Below are positions 1 through 8,726 of a DNA stretch of 64,000 nt, piece by piece (positions within the stretch are counted from its first letter, which is position 1; the number at the start of each line of letters is the position of its first letter). Below the pieces are notes generated by a model. It was not told the DNA's origin. It worked only from the letters and a program-made list of their open reading frames with translations, and did not search any database. The DNA is from Leptospiraceae bacterium (lineage in GTDB: Bacteria; Spirochaetota; Leptospiria; Leptospirales; Leptonemataceae): positions 248,001-312,000 of the forward strand of contig JANXCF010000003.1 in the NCBI GenBank assembly GCA_025059995.1. The letters run 5' to 3'. Made by a program: the position numbers and the translations under genes.

Positions 1-815
1 ACAAAGATTTTTTCAACAAAGGATTCTTGTTTATATTTCAATTCTTCCCTAGTCATCAAATAAGCACTTGATGCCATGCGATAGATATCAATATCTTGTG
101 TGGCAAAATTCAATACTACATAAGATTTCTCTTGAGTGATGGTCAAAGTTCTGATTTTATTTTGGGTGACTCGGCTTGCAACTAAATTGGCTATGGTTCC
201 TGATTCAAATTGTATCGTAGCTGTAGCTAAATCCTCGTATTTTGTGATGGCTTTTATACCACGAGCATAAATAGATCTAATTTCTGAAGGAATCAAATTC
301 AGAATAATGTCCAAATCATGAATCATTAAATCTAAAACTACACCAATGTCGTTGACTCTGGGATTAAAGGGTGATAATCGTTTTGTCTCTATAAAGTATG
401 GATTTTCGATGATTTTTTTGATTTCCAAAATTGCACCATTGAACCGCTCCACATGACCAACTTGAAGTATTAAACCCTTTTTTTCTGCTAATTCAATTAA
501 TTCCTCGGCTTCTCGAACAGTCTCCGTGATTGGCTTTTCTACTAATATGTGTTTTTCGGACTCTAAGCATTTTTTTGCTAACTCAAAATGAAATTTTGTA
601 GGAACTGCTATGATCAAAGCATCAGAATCACGTATCAAAGCATCAAGGTTATCATAAGGTTTAACGTAAAACTTTTCGGATATCTCTTTTAATCTTGCTT
701 TGTCAACATCATAAACACCGACTACTTCAATTTTAGGAATAGAAATAGCCACGTTCACATGGTATTGCCCCATGTGACCAACACCAACAATACCTAGTTT
801 GATTTTGTTATTCAT
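1..815 (-). CDS. Gfo/Idh/MocA-family NAD(P)-dependent oxidoreductase, 3' end beyond window
   Basis: Reading the minus strand from the ATG at 815 gives an open frame of 271 codons that runs off the left edge, so the C-terminus is missing. The N-terminus is a Rossmann fold with the dinucleotide motif GVGHMGQYH near residues 10-18. The family signature VEKPI, whose Lys-Pro belongs to the active site, follows further in, then a conserved HDLD segment. Such enzymes oxidise or reduce sugars and sugar nucleotides. One role in a lipopolysaccharide-bearing spirochaete would be UDP-GlcNAc 3-dehydrogenase (GnnA) for lipid A, but other substrates are equally possible. It lies 40 bases after dnaJ on the same strand and may be read through from the heat-shock operon. 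Family assignment is firm; substrate is not. Confidence 0.85.
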   Translation of the reverse strand, partial: MNNKIKLGIVGVGHMGQYHVNVAISIPKIEVVGVYDVDKARLKEISEKFYVKPYDNLDALIRDSDALIIAVPTKFHFELAKKCLESEKHILVEKPITETVREAEELIELAEKKGLILQVGHVERFNGAILEIKKIIENPYFIETKRLSPFNPRVNDIGVVLDLMIHDLDIILNLIPSEIRSIYARGIKAITKYEDLATATIQFESGTIANLVASRVTQNKIRTLTITQEKSYVVLNFATQDIDIYRMASSAYLMTREELKYKQESFVEKIF

Positions 816-855
816 TAAGTCTTTAATTTTTTATAGAAGAGTTCAGTAAAGTAAA

Positions 856-1977
856 TTAAGGTTTGGAAAAGGTTTCTCTATGGATTCCCATCGACTCGAA
901 TTCTTTTTCCAATTCTTTGATGAGCTCTTTTGCCCGATACGAAAGTTTTTGGGGAACTTGGATTTCCACAATGACTAATTGATCACCTTTGTTATGGGTT
1001 CCCATAATTGGCATTCCTTTCCCACGAAGACGAAATATTTGATTGCTCTGTGTTCCAGGAGGGATCTTTAGTTTTGCTTTCTTTCCGTCAATCAAGGGAA
1101 CATCTATTTCTCCTCCTAAAATCGCCAAAGTAATAGGAATAGAAGCCTTTATAACCAAGTCATCCCCTTGTCGTTCAAAGATAGGATGTTTTCTTATGTA
1201 AGTTACTACATATAAATCTCCTGGTGGTCCTCCATTTAAACCTGCCTCTCCTTCGCCTTTAATACGGATCTTACTTCCATTCTCAACACCGGGTGGAATT
1301 TTTATGTTGATTTTTTTCTTTTTTAAAACTACTCCCTCACCACTACATCTATGACAATGCTCTTTTATGATCTTACCTGTTCCTCTACACTCAGGACAAG
1401 GTCTGGTAATAGAAAAGAAACCTTGCATGGTTCGAACTCTACCAGTTCCTTGACAAAAAGAACAAATCTGAGGTCTTGTACCTTTTCTTGCGCCTGTTCC
1501 ATTACAGTCATCGCAAGTTTCCTTTTTTGAAACTTCAATGGTTAATTCCTTACCTAAAGCTGCATCTTCTAAATCTATTTCTAAGTTATAACGCAAGTCT
1601 GTTCCTCTTCGAACATATTCCCCACCACTTTGACGAAAGCTATGCCCAAAAATCTCTTCAAAAAGATCAGTAAAATCACTAAATATATCAGAAAAATCTG
1701 TATAAGCTTTGTATCCAAAACCTTGTCCACCAAAACCAGCTCCATCTAATCCTGCTTTGCCATATTTATCATAAATGGCACGTTTTTCAGGATCGGAGAG
1801 GACCTCATAGGCTTCCGTGATTTCTTTAAATTTCTCTTCTGCACTTGGGTCATCACGATTTCTATCGGGATGATACTTCAAAGCAAGTTTTCTATAAGCT
1901 GACTTGATTTCATCTAATGTAGCATTTCTACTGACTCCTAAGATTTCATAGTAATCTTTATTGGTATTTGTTGGCAT
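856..1977 (-). CDS. dnaJ: Chaperone protein DnaJ
   Basis: Type I Hsp40 co-chaperone that stimulates the DnaK ATPase and delivers unfolded clients. All domains are present in 373 residues: J domain at 1-75 with the HPD triad at 36-38, a short Gly/Phe region at about 75-120, a zinc-binding region at 155-220 with four CxxCxGxG-type repeats, and the C-terminal client-binding domains. The start has an AGGTG ribosome binding site. It is the last heat-shock gene of the hrcA-grpE-dnaK-dnaJ run and is separated from dnaK by a hairpin with a T-rich tail (1999-2021), which could lower its expression relative to dnaK. Confidence 0.98.
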   Translation of the reverse strand: MPTNTNKDYYEILGVSRNATLDEIKSAYRKLALKYHPDRNRDDPSAEEKFKEITEAYEVLSDPEKRAIYDKYGKAGLDGAGFGGQGFGYKAYTDFSDIFSDFTDLFEEIFGHSFRQSGGEYVRRGTDLRYNLEIDLEDAALGKELTIEVSKKETCDDCNGTGARKGTRPQICSFCQGTGRVRTMQGFFSITRPCPECRGTGKIIKEHCHRCSGEGVVLKKKKINIKIPPGVENGSKIRIKGEGEAGLNGGPPGDLYVVTYIRKHPIFERQGDDLVIKASIPITLAILGGEIDVPLIDGKKAKLKIPPGTQSNQIFRLRGKGMPIMGTHNKGDQLVIVEIQVPQKLSYRAKELIKELEKEFESMGIHRETFSKP

Positions 1978-1998
1978 AGCTCACCTACCTTTAAATAA

Positions 1999-2021
1999 AA
2001 GCCCCTCAATACGAGGGGTTT
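1999..2021 (-). terminator. Terminator-like hairpin between dnaK and dnaJ
   Basis: On the minus strand CCCCTC and GAGGGG pair around a five-base loop, extended by a G-U and A-U pairs, and are followed by CTTTTATTT. This has the form of a factor-independent terminator or attenuator. It sits in the 47-base dnaK-dnaJ gap, just after the dnaK stop. Read-through would be needed for dnaJ unless dnaJ has its own promoter, for which I see no good candidate in the gap. Confidence 0.6.
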
Positions 2022-2024
2022 GAT

Positions 2025-3932
2025 TTAATTTTTATCTTCATCAACTACTGTATAATCGGCATCTACAACCTTCTCTCCTTTCTTCTTATCATCATTTTGT
2101 GCATCAGAAGCATTCTGATAGTTACGAGAAGAACCACCTTGAGCAAATTTACTTCCGAATTCATTAAATAATCTCGATAGATTATCTCTTTCTCGATAGA
2201 TATCATCAATTCTATCTGAATCCATTACTGAACGTGCTTTTTGGATAGCATCATCAATGCGCTTTCTTTCATCAGGAGAAAGATTTGACTCTCGAGCTGA
2301 TTTTTCTAATGAATAGATAATATTATCGAGTTCATTTCTTGCTTCTGCAAGTCTTCTTGCTTGTCTATCTTTTTCGGCGTATTGTTCTGCCTCTTTGATC
2401 ATTCTTTGGATTTCTTCTTCGGTTAAACCACTCGTGGTTTCTACACGGATTTTTTGTTCTTTTCCGGTGGCTAGATCTTTCGCAGATACATGAACAATTC
2501 CGTTTGCATCTATATCAAATGTTACTTCAATTTGAGGCACTCCTCTTGGTGCTGGTGGGATGCCCACTAACTCAAAACGTGCCAAAGTTCTGTTGTCTCG
2601 TGCCATTTCTCTTTCACCTTGTAGCACATGTATGGTCACAGCAGTTTGGTTATCTGCAGCAGTTGTAAAGATTTGAGACTTTCTTGTGGGTATAGTCGTA
2701 TTTCTTGGAATGAGTTTGGTAAATACACCTCCTAAAGTTTCAATTCCCAAAGATAGCGGTGTTACATCAAGAAGAAGAACATCGGTGACTTCTCCTGCCA
2801 AAACGCCTCCTTGGATAGCAGCACCCACGGCAACGACCTCATCAGGGTTAACAGATTTATTGGGTTCTTTTCCAAAGATTTCTCTTACCAAAGCTTGAAC
2901 AGCGGGGATTCTCGTTGAACCTCCAACTAAGATAACTTCATCAATATCACTGGGTTTTAAGCCTGCATCTCGTAGAGCTTGCTCACACGGTCCTCTCGTT
3001 TTTTCAATCAAATGTTTGACTAACTGTTCGAATTTTGCCCTTGTGAGGGTATAATTCATGTGTTTTGGTCCGCTTTGGTCTGCTGTAATAAATGGGATAT
3101 TGATCTGTGTTTGATGAGTTCCTGATAGTTCAATTTTGGCTTTTTCTGCTGCTTCTTTTAGTCGTTGTAAAGCCATTTTGTCATTAGATAGATCAATCCC
3201 TGTTTCTCTGCGGAATTCATCAATCAACCATTGCATGATGGCTTGATCAAAATCATCTCCTCCTAAGTGGGTATCTCCAGCTGTCGATTTTACTTCAAAA
3301 ACACCATCACCTAATTCCAAAATAGAAATATCAAAAGTTCCACCACCCAAGTCATATACTGCTACTTTGAGGTTTTTGTGTTTTTTATCCAATCCATAAG
3401 CTAACGCAGCGGCAGTTGGTTCGTTTATAATTCTCACCACATCAAGACCAGCTATTCTACCTGCATCTTTTGTTGCTTGTCTTTGTTCATCATTGAAATA
3501 AGCAGGAACTGTGATTACGGCTTTTTTTACAGGATGTCCTAAGTAGTCTTCAGCTGTTTGCTTCATTTTTTGAAGAATGAAGGCTGAGATTTCCTGAGGT
3601 GTAAAAGAACCATAATCCGTTTCTACTTTCACACCATCAATACCAGAACGAATCACTTTATAAGATACATATTTTAATTCATCCTGCACTTCTGAAAATC
3701 GTTTCCCCATGAAACGTTTGATGGAACGAATTGTATTTCTTGGATTTGTAATTGCTTGGTTTTTTGCTAATTGACCTACCAATCTCGTATCTTTATCAAC
3801 AAATGCAACGATGGAAGGGGTTGTTCTGGAACCTTCGGCGTTTTGTATTACCACAGGTTCACCACCTTCCATGATTGCCACTACGGAGTTAGTTGTTCCT
3901 AAATCAATACCTATGATTTTTTCTTTTGCCAT
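2025..3932 (-). CDS. dnaK: Chaperone protein DnaK (Hsp70)
   Basis: ATP-driven Hsp70 chaperone, 635 residues, which is normal length. The N-terminal nucleotide-binding domain begins with [12 protein letters not shown] and carries the phosphate motif [10 protein letters not shown]. The substrate-binding domain includes the linker [14 protein letters not shown], followed by the helical lid and an acidic C-terminal tail. The start has a strong AAAGGAG ribosome binding site. It lies 18 bases downstream of grpE and works with GrpE (nucleotide exchange) and DnaJ. Expression should be under HrcA through the operator at 5818-5852. Confidence 0.99.
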   Translation of the reverse strand: MAKEKIIGIDLGTTNSVVAIMEGGEPVVIQNAEGSRTTPSIVAFVDKDTRLVGQLAKNQAITNPRNTIRSIKRFMGKRFSEVQDELKYVSYKVIRSGIDGVKVETDYGSFTPQEISAFILQKMKQTAEDYLGHPVKKAVITVPAYFNDEQRQATKDAGRIAGLDVVRIINEPTAAALAYGLDKKHKNLKVAVYDLGGGTFDISILELGDGVFEVKSTAGDTHLGGDDFDQAIMQWLIDEFRRETGIDLSNDKMALQRLKEAAEKAKIELSGTHQTQINIPFITADQSGPKHMNYTLTRAKFEQLVKHLIEKTRGPCEQALRDAGLKPSDIDEVILVGGSTRIPAVQALVREIFGKEPNKSVNPDEVVAVGAAIQGGVLAGEVTDVLLLDVTPLSLGIETLGGVFTKLIPRNTTIPTRKSQIFTTAADNQTAVTIHVLQGEREMARDNRTLARFELVGIPPAPRGVPQIEVTFDIDANGIVHVSAKDLATGKEQKIRVETTSGLTEEEIQRMIKEAEQYAEKDRQARRLAEARNELDNIIYSLEKSARESNLSPDERKRIDDAIQKARSVMDSDRIDDIYRERDNLSRLFNEFGSKFAQGGSSRNYQNASDAQNDDKKKGEKVVDADYTVVDEDKN

Positions 3933-3950
3933 ATGCTTCTCCTTTTAGTT

Positions 3951-4670
3951 TTAATTGGGATTTGGATTTGTCTTTTCTGAATCAAAATGATTATGACGAT
4001 CTGAAATAATTGCTTGTTTGGGTTTACCGACTTTTACAGAAGCTACCCTAAGAACATTTATCTTCTGATTAGGTTCTTCTTTGATATATGCTTTTTTATA
4101 AACTTCCAATACTACTTCTTCTTGTAAATCTTCTCGAATTTCCACATCAATCGCTTCCATTAAAGAGGGATTGAATTTGTCTCCTTTTTCCACAGATGGT
4201 TTGATAAAGTATTGTCCTAAAATTTTTAGAAATTCTTCGCGTATTAATTCTACTCCCAAGACAAAATTCAAAACTTCTGGATGATTTTGTCTTGAAGATA
4301 AAACCATGTCTAAATTATCCAGCACTCCAAACAATTTCTTTGCAAATTCTTCAATACCAATGCTTTTAGAATTTTGGATTTCTTGTTGAACCCTTTTTTT
4401 ATAATTCAAAAATTCAGCTCTTTCTCGTGCCCATTGGTCTTTAAATAAATCTACTTGTTCAAGGGCCTTTTGAAGTTCTTCTTTAAGGAATTCATTTATT
4501 TTTTTTAGTTTATTATATTCTTCTTCTAAATTGATTCCTTTTTGTTCATCTTCTGTTTTAACTGAAGAATTATCATTCGCATCATTAGAATCTTCGCTTT
4601 TTACAGATGACTCTACCATTCCTTCTGCGATATCAATGTTTGTAAATTCCATTTTCTCTTTTTCTTCCAT
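3951..4670 (-). CDS. grpE: Nucleotide exchange factor GrpE
   Basis: GrpE releases ADP from DnaK. The 239-residue protein has an acidic, low-complexity N-terminus (1-45), a long coiled coil (about 48-100), and the C-terminal beta domain, including the typical run from the GVELI segment to the VxVGKP-like end (ASVKVGKPK). The N- and C-terminal tails are slightly longer than in most GrpE proteins. The ribosome binding site GGAGG lies 6 bases before the ATG and overlaps the hrcA stop codon, which suggests coupled translation with hrcA. Confidence 0.96.
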   Translation of the reverse strand: MEEKEKMEFTNIDIAEGMVESSVKSEDSNDANDNSSVKTEDEQKGINLEEEYNKLKKINEFLKEELQKALEQVDLFKDQWARERAEFLNYKKRVQQEIQNSKSIGIEEFAKKLFGVLDNLDMVLSSRQNHPEVLNFVLGVELIREEFLKILGQYFIKPSVEKGDKFNPSLMEAIDVEIREDLQEEVVLEVYKKAYIKEEPNQKINVLRVASVKVGKPKQAIISDRHNHFDSEKTNPNPN

Positions 4671-4680
4671 GTTCCACCTC

Positions 4681-5781
4681 CTAACGATTTATTTTGGTAA
4701 TCATGCTTGAAATCATTAATCGAAAATACTCTAAGATTTGTATTACCGACTTATAGTTCATACGATTAGGTCCTACAACCCCCATTGCTCCTATTTTTCT
4801 ATCACCCATACTATAACTTCCCGTGATAACACTAAGTCCGTTCAACTGAGGATTTCGATCACCTTCGATAGAAACCACGATATCATCCAACTCCGAAGAT
4901 TGAACTAAAATATTGCGAAATACTTCTTTTAAGTTATAAAGCATAGATATATCTATGAGATGTTCACCACGACTCTCCAACTCTTCGATAAATCGATCAA
5001 TCCCAGCAATGATAACGTCTTCCACTTCGTTAAGAGTTTTAAAGTGAGCAGATAAGGTTCTCATAATCAATGATGCATAACGATACATTTCTCCAATAGG
5101 AGATACATCACCACTATTTAGAAGTTGATGGATCTCTTTGATATCCATACCACTAAAATTTTCATTTAAGAAGCGAGATATTTGTTCCAAAATATTTCGT
5201 GGGACTCTTTCTTCTAAGTGGATTAAACGACTATAAACAGAACCAGATCTTGTGAGTAATATCATCAACACCTCTTCACCACCTACATCTATGATTTCAA
5301 TATGACGAAGTATATTTTTCTCTAAAATAGGTGGTATAGCAATACCCATGTAATTCGTTAGAATACTAATCAATTTACAACTACTCTCTAAAATATCAGG
5401 AATTTCAAACTTTCTACTTAAAAACTCTCTTTGTATAATATTTTGTTTTTCTTTTGAAGGAGAATACGGCGGAAGATCAATAGGTAGGTTCTTTATATAA
5501 TACCGATACCCTTTTGTTGTTGGCAACCTACCTGCACTCCTGTGGGGTGCGTAAATATATCCCTTCTCATTCAATTCTGATAAGATGTATCGAACTGTGG
5601 CAGAACTCCACTTTAATTTATGCCTTTCAACTAATTGTAAACTACTTATCGGAACTCCTAAATCAATATAATCCTCAATCAATAAAAGTAAAACTACCTT
5701 TTCACGATGATCTAAAATATCATTAAATTCATCTTCGCTCCATTGTTTGATGGTAATAGATTCATTTACTTTTTTTTCCAT
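4681..5781 (-). CDS. hrcA: Heat-inducible transcription repressor HrcA
   Basis: HrcA represses class I heat-shock genes by binding CIRCE operators. The protein has an N-terminal winged helix (roughly residues 20-100, with SSATVRYILSELNEKGYI-like recognition region and the GRLPTTKGYRYY segment), followed by the GAF-like and dimerisation domains. I chose the ATG at 5781; a TTG at 5793 in the same frame would add four residues. Neither start has a well-spaced ribosome binding site. It is the first gene of the operon with grpE, dnaK and dnaJ, and its own leader carries the operator, so autoregulation is expected. Confidence 0.96.
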   Translation of the reverse strand: MEKKVNESITIKQWSEDEFNDILDHREKVVLLLLIEDYIDLGVPISSLQLVERHKLKWSSATVRYILSELNEKGYIYAPHRSAGRLPTTKGYRYYIKNLPIDLPPYSPSKEKQNIIQREFLSRKFEIPDILESSCKLISILTNYMGIAIPPILEKNILRHIEIIDVGGEEVLMILLTRSGSVYSRLIHLEERVPRNILEQISRFLNENFSGMDIKEIHQLLNSGDVSPIGEMYRYASLIMRTLSAHFKTLNEVEDVIIAGIDRFIEELESRGEHLIDISMLYNLKEVFRNILVQSSELDDIVVSIEGDRNPQLNGLSVITGSYSMGDRKIGAMGVVGPNRMNYKSVIQILEYFRLMISSMITKINR

Positions 5782-5817
5782 CCTTTCTTTCAACCCTTTA
5801 TTATTATGTATTACTTA

Positions 5818-5852
5818 AAAATTAGCAATCAATTATTTTGATTGCTAATTTT
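5818..5852 (-). promoter_or_regulatory. CIRCE-type HrcA operator, variant sequence
   Basis: A perfect inverted repeat of 13-base arms (AAATTAGCAATC and its complement as core) with a 9-base spacer. The canonical CIRCE is TTAGCACTC-N9-GAGTGCTAA. Here the core is TTAGCAATC-N9-GATTGCTAA, so position 7 of each arm is changed symmetrically. The spacer length, the rest of the arm, and the location between promoter and hrcA start all fit CIRCE. Confidence 0.9.
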
Positions 5853-5856
5853 GTTT

Positions 5857-5886
5857 CTAATAAAATATTTTTTTTAAAAAAGTCAA
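5857..5886 (-). promoter_or_regulatory. Promoter of the hrcA-grpE-dnaK-dnaJ operon
   Basis: Minus-strand TTGACT (fwd 5881-5886) and TATTAG (fwd 5857-5862) are separated by 18 bases, a sigma-70-like arrangement. Transcription would start just upstream of or inside the CIRCE operator, so bound HrcA would block RNA polymerase directly. Confidence 0.6.
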
Positions 5887-6007
5887 GAATTTTTAATCTT
5901 TTATCTAATTATAGTAAGCAAATTTAATACCAAAAGGAAGAAATTTTATCTCGTTATTAGGAAAGAAATTAAAAATAAATGTAATTTTTTGGCATTTAAA
6001 AAAGTGG

Positions 6008-6499
6008 TTAAGGACATAATTTTTGTAAGTTTTGCCAATTTTGAAAAGCTTCATTCGTCTTTTTAAAACTATAAGCCTTGCGAAATGCCTTTTTTGCTTC
6101 CAAACACTGACTCAGTTCAAAATAAATATGACCAAGCAAAAAATATCTTTCATATAAAAGGTCAAAAAACGCATCTTCTGGCTTCAAAAGTTCAATAGCT
6201 TTCTGTAATAAACTTGTAGATTTTAAGAGTTGAGTTCTACATTCTTTAAGAATATCTTTGTCTTTACAATATTGGTAAATAGTGTATGAATACTCATAAA
6301 GATTGGCTTCAGTAGAATGAAATCTTGGACAATTTTGGATCTTTTCATAATATAAAAAAGCTTCTTGATAATTTTTTTCTTGATAGTTCCTTTTTGCTTT
6401 TTGAAGAATATCAACAAATTCAAGCATACCTGGACACGATAAAAGTTCTTTTAACCAAAAGAAGGCAAAAGTAAAAATTAGAAATTTACGTATGTCCAT
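6008..6499 (-). CDS. Putative TPR-containing lipoprotein
   Basis: 163 residues, not recognised as a named family. The N-terminus is hydrophobic (about 5-20) and ends in LLSC at residues 19-22, which would serve as a spirochaetal lipobox with Cys22 as the lipidated residue. The rest is helical with tetratricopeptide-like pairs (for example the segments around NYQEAFLYYEKI and CLEAKKAFRKAY). It would be exported and anchored in a membrane, acting as a protein-binding scaffold. The gene overlaps the end of the upstream gene by 22 bases, so the two are probably co-transcribed. Function unknown. Confidence 0.7.
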   Translation of the reverse strand: MDIRKFLIFTFAFFWLKELLSCPGMLEFVDILQKAKRNYQEKNYQEAFLYYEKIQNCPRFHSTEANLYEYSYTIYQYCKDKDILKECRTQLLKSTSLLQKAIELLKPEDAFFDLLYERYFLLGHIYFELSQCLEAKKAFRKAYSFKKTNEAFQNWQNLQKLCP

Positions 6500-7635
6500 T
6501 CTTTGGGCGAAATTATTTTATAATTAACCTTCAAAGAATGTCTGATTGTTTGTTTGATTTCGTTAAGAATTTGATGAAAGTGCTTATGATACACCTCATG
6601 ATTTCTAAAGATTATGAATAACTTTTTAAAACGAACTCTCATCAAGGTGTAGTCCTTTTGGTTTTCGAACTTTTTTTGGAAAATTTTTATATCTTCGATT
6701 AAAGTTTTTAGATTGTCTGGATCTTGTTGGAACTCAATCTCTACTATAACAGCTTCATTGAACTTATTCGAAACAACTTTTATTTGATTCATAATCAGTA
6801 AAAATATTTTTCTTTTCATAAACTTTAATGAATAAAAAGTGAAAACATAACTATAAAAAGTTAACTTATCATACATCAAATCCAAAAAGACATTTAGTCT
6901 TTCAATTGAATTCGATTTGATAAAATTTTCTAAATTTTCTTGGGAACCAAAAAAACAAACTAAGACAAACTCAATACTTCCGTATACTTTTTTAAAAAGA
7001 ATTAACCTTTGTATGGATTTTAAAATCTCCGACGAAAAACGCTTGGTAAAGAATGGGTTTAATAGTAATTCATTCGTTATTTTTACAAATTCCAACATAT
7101 CATCTTGGATTTTTGTAATCTCATTCATGGGAAATAAATCATCATCAAAATTGATATACAAATTTTTTTTTGTCTCTTCATCGACATTGAACGCTAATAA
7201 AGGAAAATAGCCATAAGAAAACTCATTTGATGCAAGAATAACTAATCCATCAAGGTAATTGAAGTCTTTTTTTAGATATTCATGGAGCTTTTGATTTAAA
7301 GCAAAAAAATTTTTTTCCAAACTTAACAAAAGGAAGAATTCAAAATCTTCACTATACTTTTTTTTCAGAAAATCTAATATCTCTTTCCTAAAGAATTTAT
7401 CAAAAAAATATTTTTTCTCATAAAAACTCACCTTATTGAGATAGGACTGAGGTTGATGGAACAGAACTTTATCTTTCAGCTCTAAGAACTCTTGTTCACC
7501 AAAAATTTTCTGGCGGATTTTGTTTATTTTTGTTTCTAAAGAAACCGTATCAAATTCAATCATGTATCTTTGCAGTTTATGTTCTAAAAAAGCCTTTTGA
7601 ATTTCCTTCCAAAGCTTTGGACGATTCCAATCCAT
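6478..7635 (-). CDS. Protein of unknown function
   Basis: About 385 residues from the ATG at 7635; a TTG at 7671 would add 12 residues. I do not recognise the family. The protein is very rich in Lys, Phe, Leu and Ile, looks mostly helical, and has no clear signal peptide or catalytic motif. It is a single long frame with no stop, and the downstream lipoprotein gene overlaps its 3' end, which supports it being real. It is transcribed divergently from the metalloenzyme gene at 7722. The overlap with a predicted TPR lipoprotein hints at a two-gene unit. Confidence 0.7.
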   Translation of the reverse strand: MDWNRPKLWKEIQKAFLEHKLQRYMIEFDTVSLETKINKIRQKIFGEQEFLELKDKVLFHQPQSYLNKVSFYEKKYFFDKFFRKEILDFLKKKYSEDFEFFLLLSLEKNFFALNQKLHEYLKKDFNYLDGLVILASNEFSYGYFPLLAFNVDEETKKNLYINFDDDLFPMNEITKIQDDMLEFVKITNELLLNPFFTKRFSSEILKSIQRLILFKKVYGSIEFVLVCFFGSQENLENFIKSNSIERLNVFLDLMYDKLTFYSYVFTFYSLKFMKRKIFLLIMNQIKVVSNKFNEAVIVEIEFQQDPDNLKTLIEDIKIFQKKFENQKDYTLMRVRFKKLFIIFRNHEVYHKHFHQILNEIKQTIRHSLKVNYKIISPKEWTYVNF

Positions 7636-7698
7636 TCCTAATTTTTTTCTTGAACATATGCAAAAAAGCAATCAAATTTAATTGATTTTCATTCATAA

Positions 7699-7721
7699 GG
7701 TATTATCTTTATACTAATACC
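7699..7721 (+). promoter_or_regulatory. Dyad symmetry over the -10 element before the metalloenzyme gene
   Basis: GGTATTA (7699-7705) and TAATACC (7715-7721) are perfect inverted repeats with a 9-base spacer, ending immediately before the ATG at 7722. The TATACT at 7710-7715, a 5 of 6 match to a -10 box, lies within the dyad and 6 bases before the ATG. This could be an operator, and the transcript may start at the initiation codon. Confidence 0.4.
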
Positions 7722-8726
7722 ATGAGTTTAATCTATTTTTTCATCGATGGAATCGGGATTGGTGAAAACAACGCAGAAAAAAATCCCTTCTCACGATATG
7801 CAACTTCAATCCTACAAGTTTGCACAGGGAAATTATATATAGATAATGGACTTCACAAAAAGTTCAAGGTTTATCCTTTAGATGCTAATATGGGAATTGC
7901 AGGACTTCCCCAATCTGCTACAGGTCAGACCAGTCTATGGACCGGAGTTAATGCACCGAAAATCATCGGTTATCACATCACAGGATTTCCAGGTCCCAAA
8001 CTAAAAACCATCATTTACGATCACTCAATCATAAAAAAGTTTAAAGAACATCAACTAAGAGCTACATTCTTAAATGCATATACTCCAAAGTTCCTCAAAA
8101 AATTAGAGAAACTCCCAAGAATTGCCAGTGCATCCACCCATACTCAAAAAGCCTCTGGTCAGAACTTGTTCACAATAAACGATATTCTCAACAAAAGAGC
8201 TCTTTATATGGACATCACTCATCATATCATGCATGAATACTATCCAGAACTCAAAGAAGTCGTTCCCATTATGGATCCCATACAACGAGGAAGAGACGCC
8301 GTAGAAATTTCTCATAATTATGATTTGGTAATTTTTGAGTATTTTCTATCCGACAAAGCTGGTCATAGTCAATCTTTCGAAGCAGCAAAGTTTATTATCG
8401 AAAAGTTAGAAAGATTCATCCAAGGGATTTTAGAAGCTCTTGATAAAGATGATACATTGATCATAGTTTCAGATCATGGGAATTTAGAAGACCTGTCCGT
8501 AAAAACCCATACCAACAACTTAGTGCCACTCATAGTTTCTGGAAGATTACAAAAAGAATTTCAAAATTTAAATTACCTGAACGATGTCCCACTTCGTATT
8601 TATGAAATCTTTGGTATTGAACCAGAAATCGATGAAGAATACTACATTCACTTATTTTCCCAAGATAAATCCAACGAAACCGAGTCAGTTAATATCGATT
8701 TGAATGAAGCTATGATTAACTACTGA
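7722..8726 (+). CDS. Alkaline-phosphatase-superfamily metalloenzyme related to phosphoglycerate mutase
   Basis: 334 residues. The N-terminal FFIDGIGIG holds the first metal-binding Asp (residue 9), TGQTSLWTGVNAP supplies the Ser/Thr nucleophile region, and SDHGNLEDLS near residue 250 followed by a His carries further metal ligands. These are the motifs of cofactor-independent phosphoglycerate mutase, phosphopentomutase and relatives. The protein is much shorter than true iPGM (about 510 residues) because the inserted transferase domain is missing, so a hydrolase or phosphopentomutase-like activity is more likely. No ribosome binding site precedes the ATG. Its 3' end overlaps the convergent TPR gene by 7 bases. 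Confidence 0.8.
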   Translation: MSLIYFFIDGIGIGENNAEKNPFSRYATSILQVCTGKLYIDNGLHKKFKVYPLDANMGIAGLPQSATGQTSLWTGVNAPKIIGYHITGFPGPKLKTIIYDHSIIKKFKEHQLRATFLNAYTPKFLKKLEKLPRIASASTHTQKASGQNLFTINDILNKRALYMDITHHIMHEYYPELKEVVPIMDPIQRGRDAVEISHNYDLVIFEYFLSDKAGHSQSFEAAKFIIEKLERFIQGILEALDKDDTLIIVSDHGNLEDLSVKTHTNNLVPLIVSGRLQKEFQNLNYLNDVPLRIYEIFGIEPEIDEEYYIHLFSQDKSNETESVNIDLNEAMINY

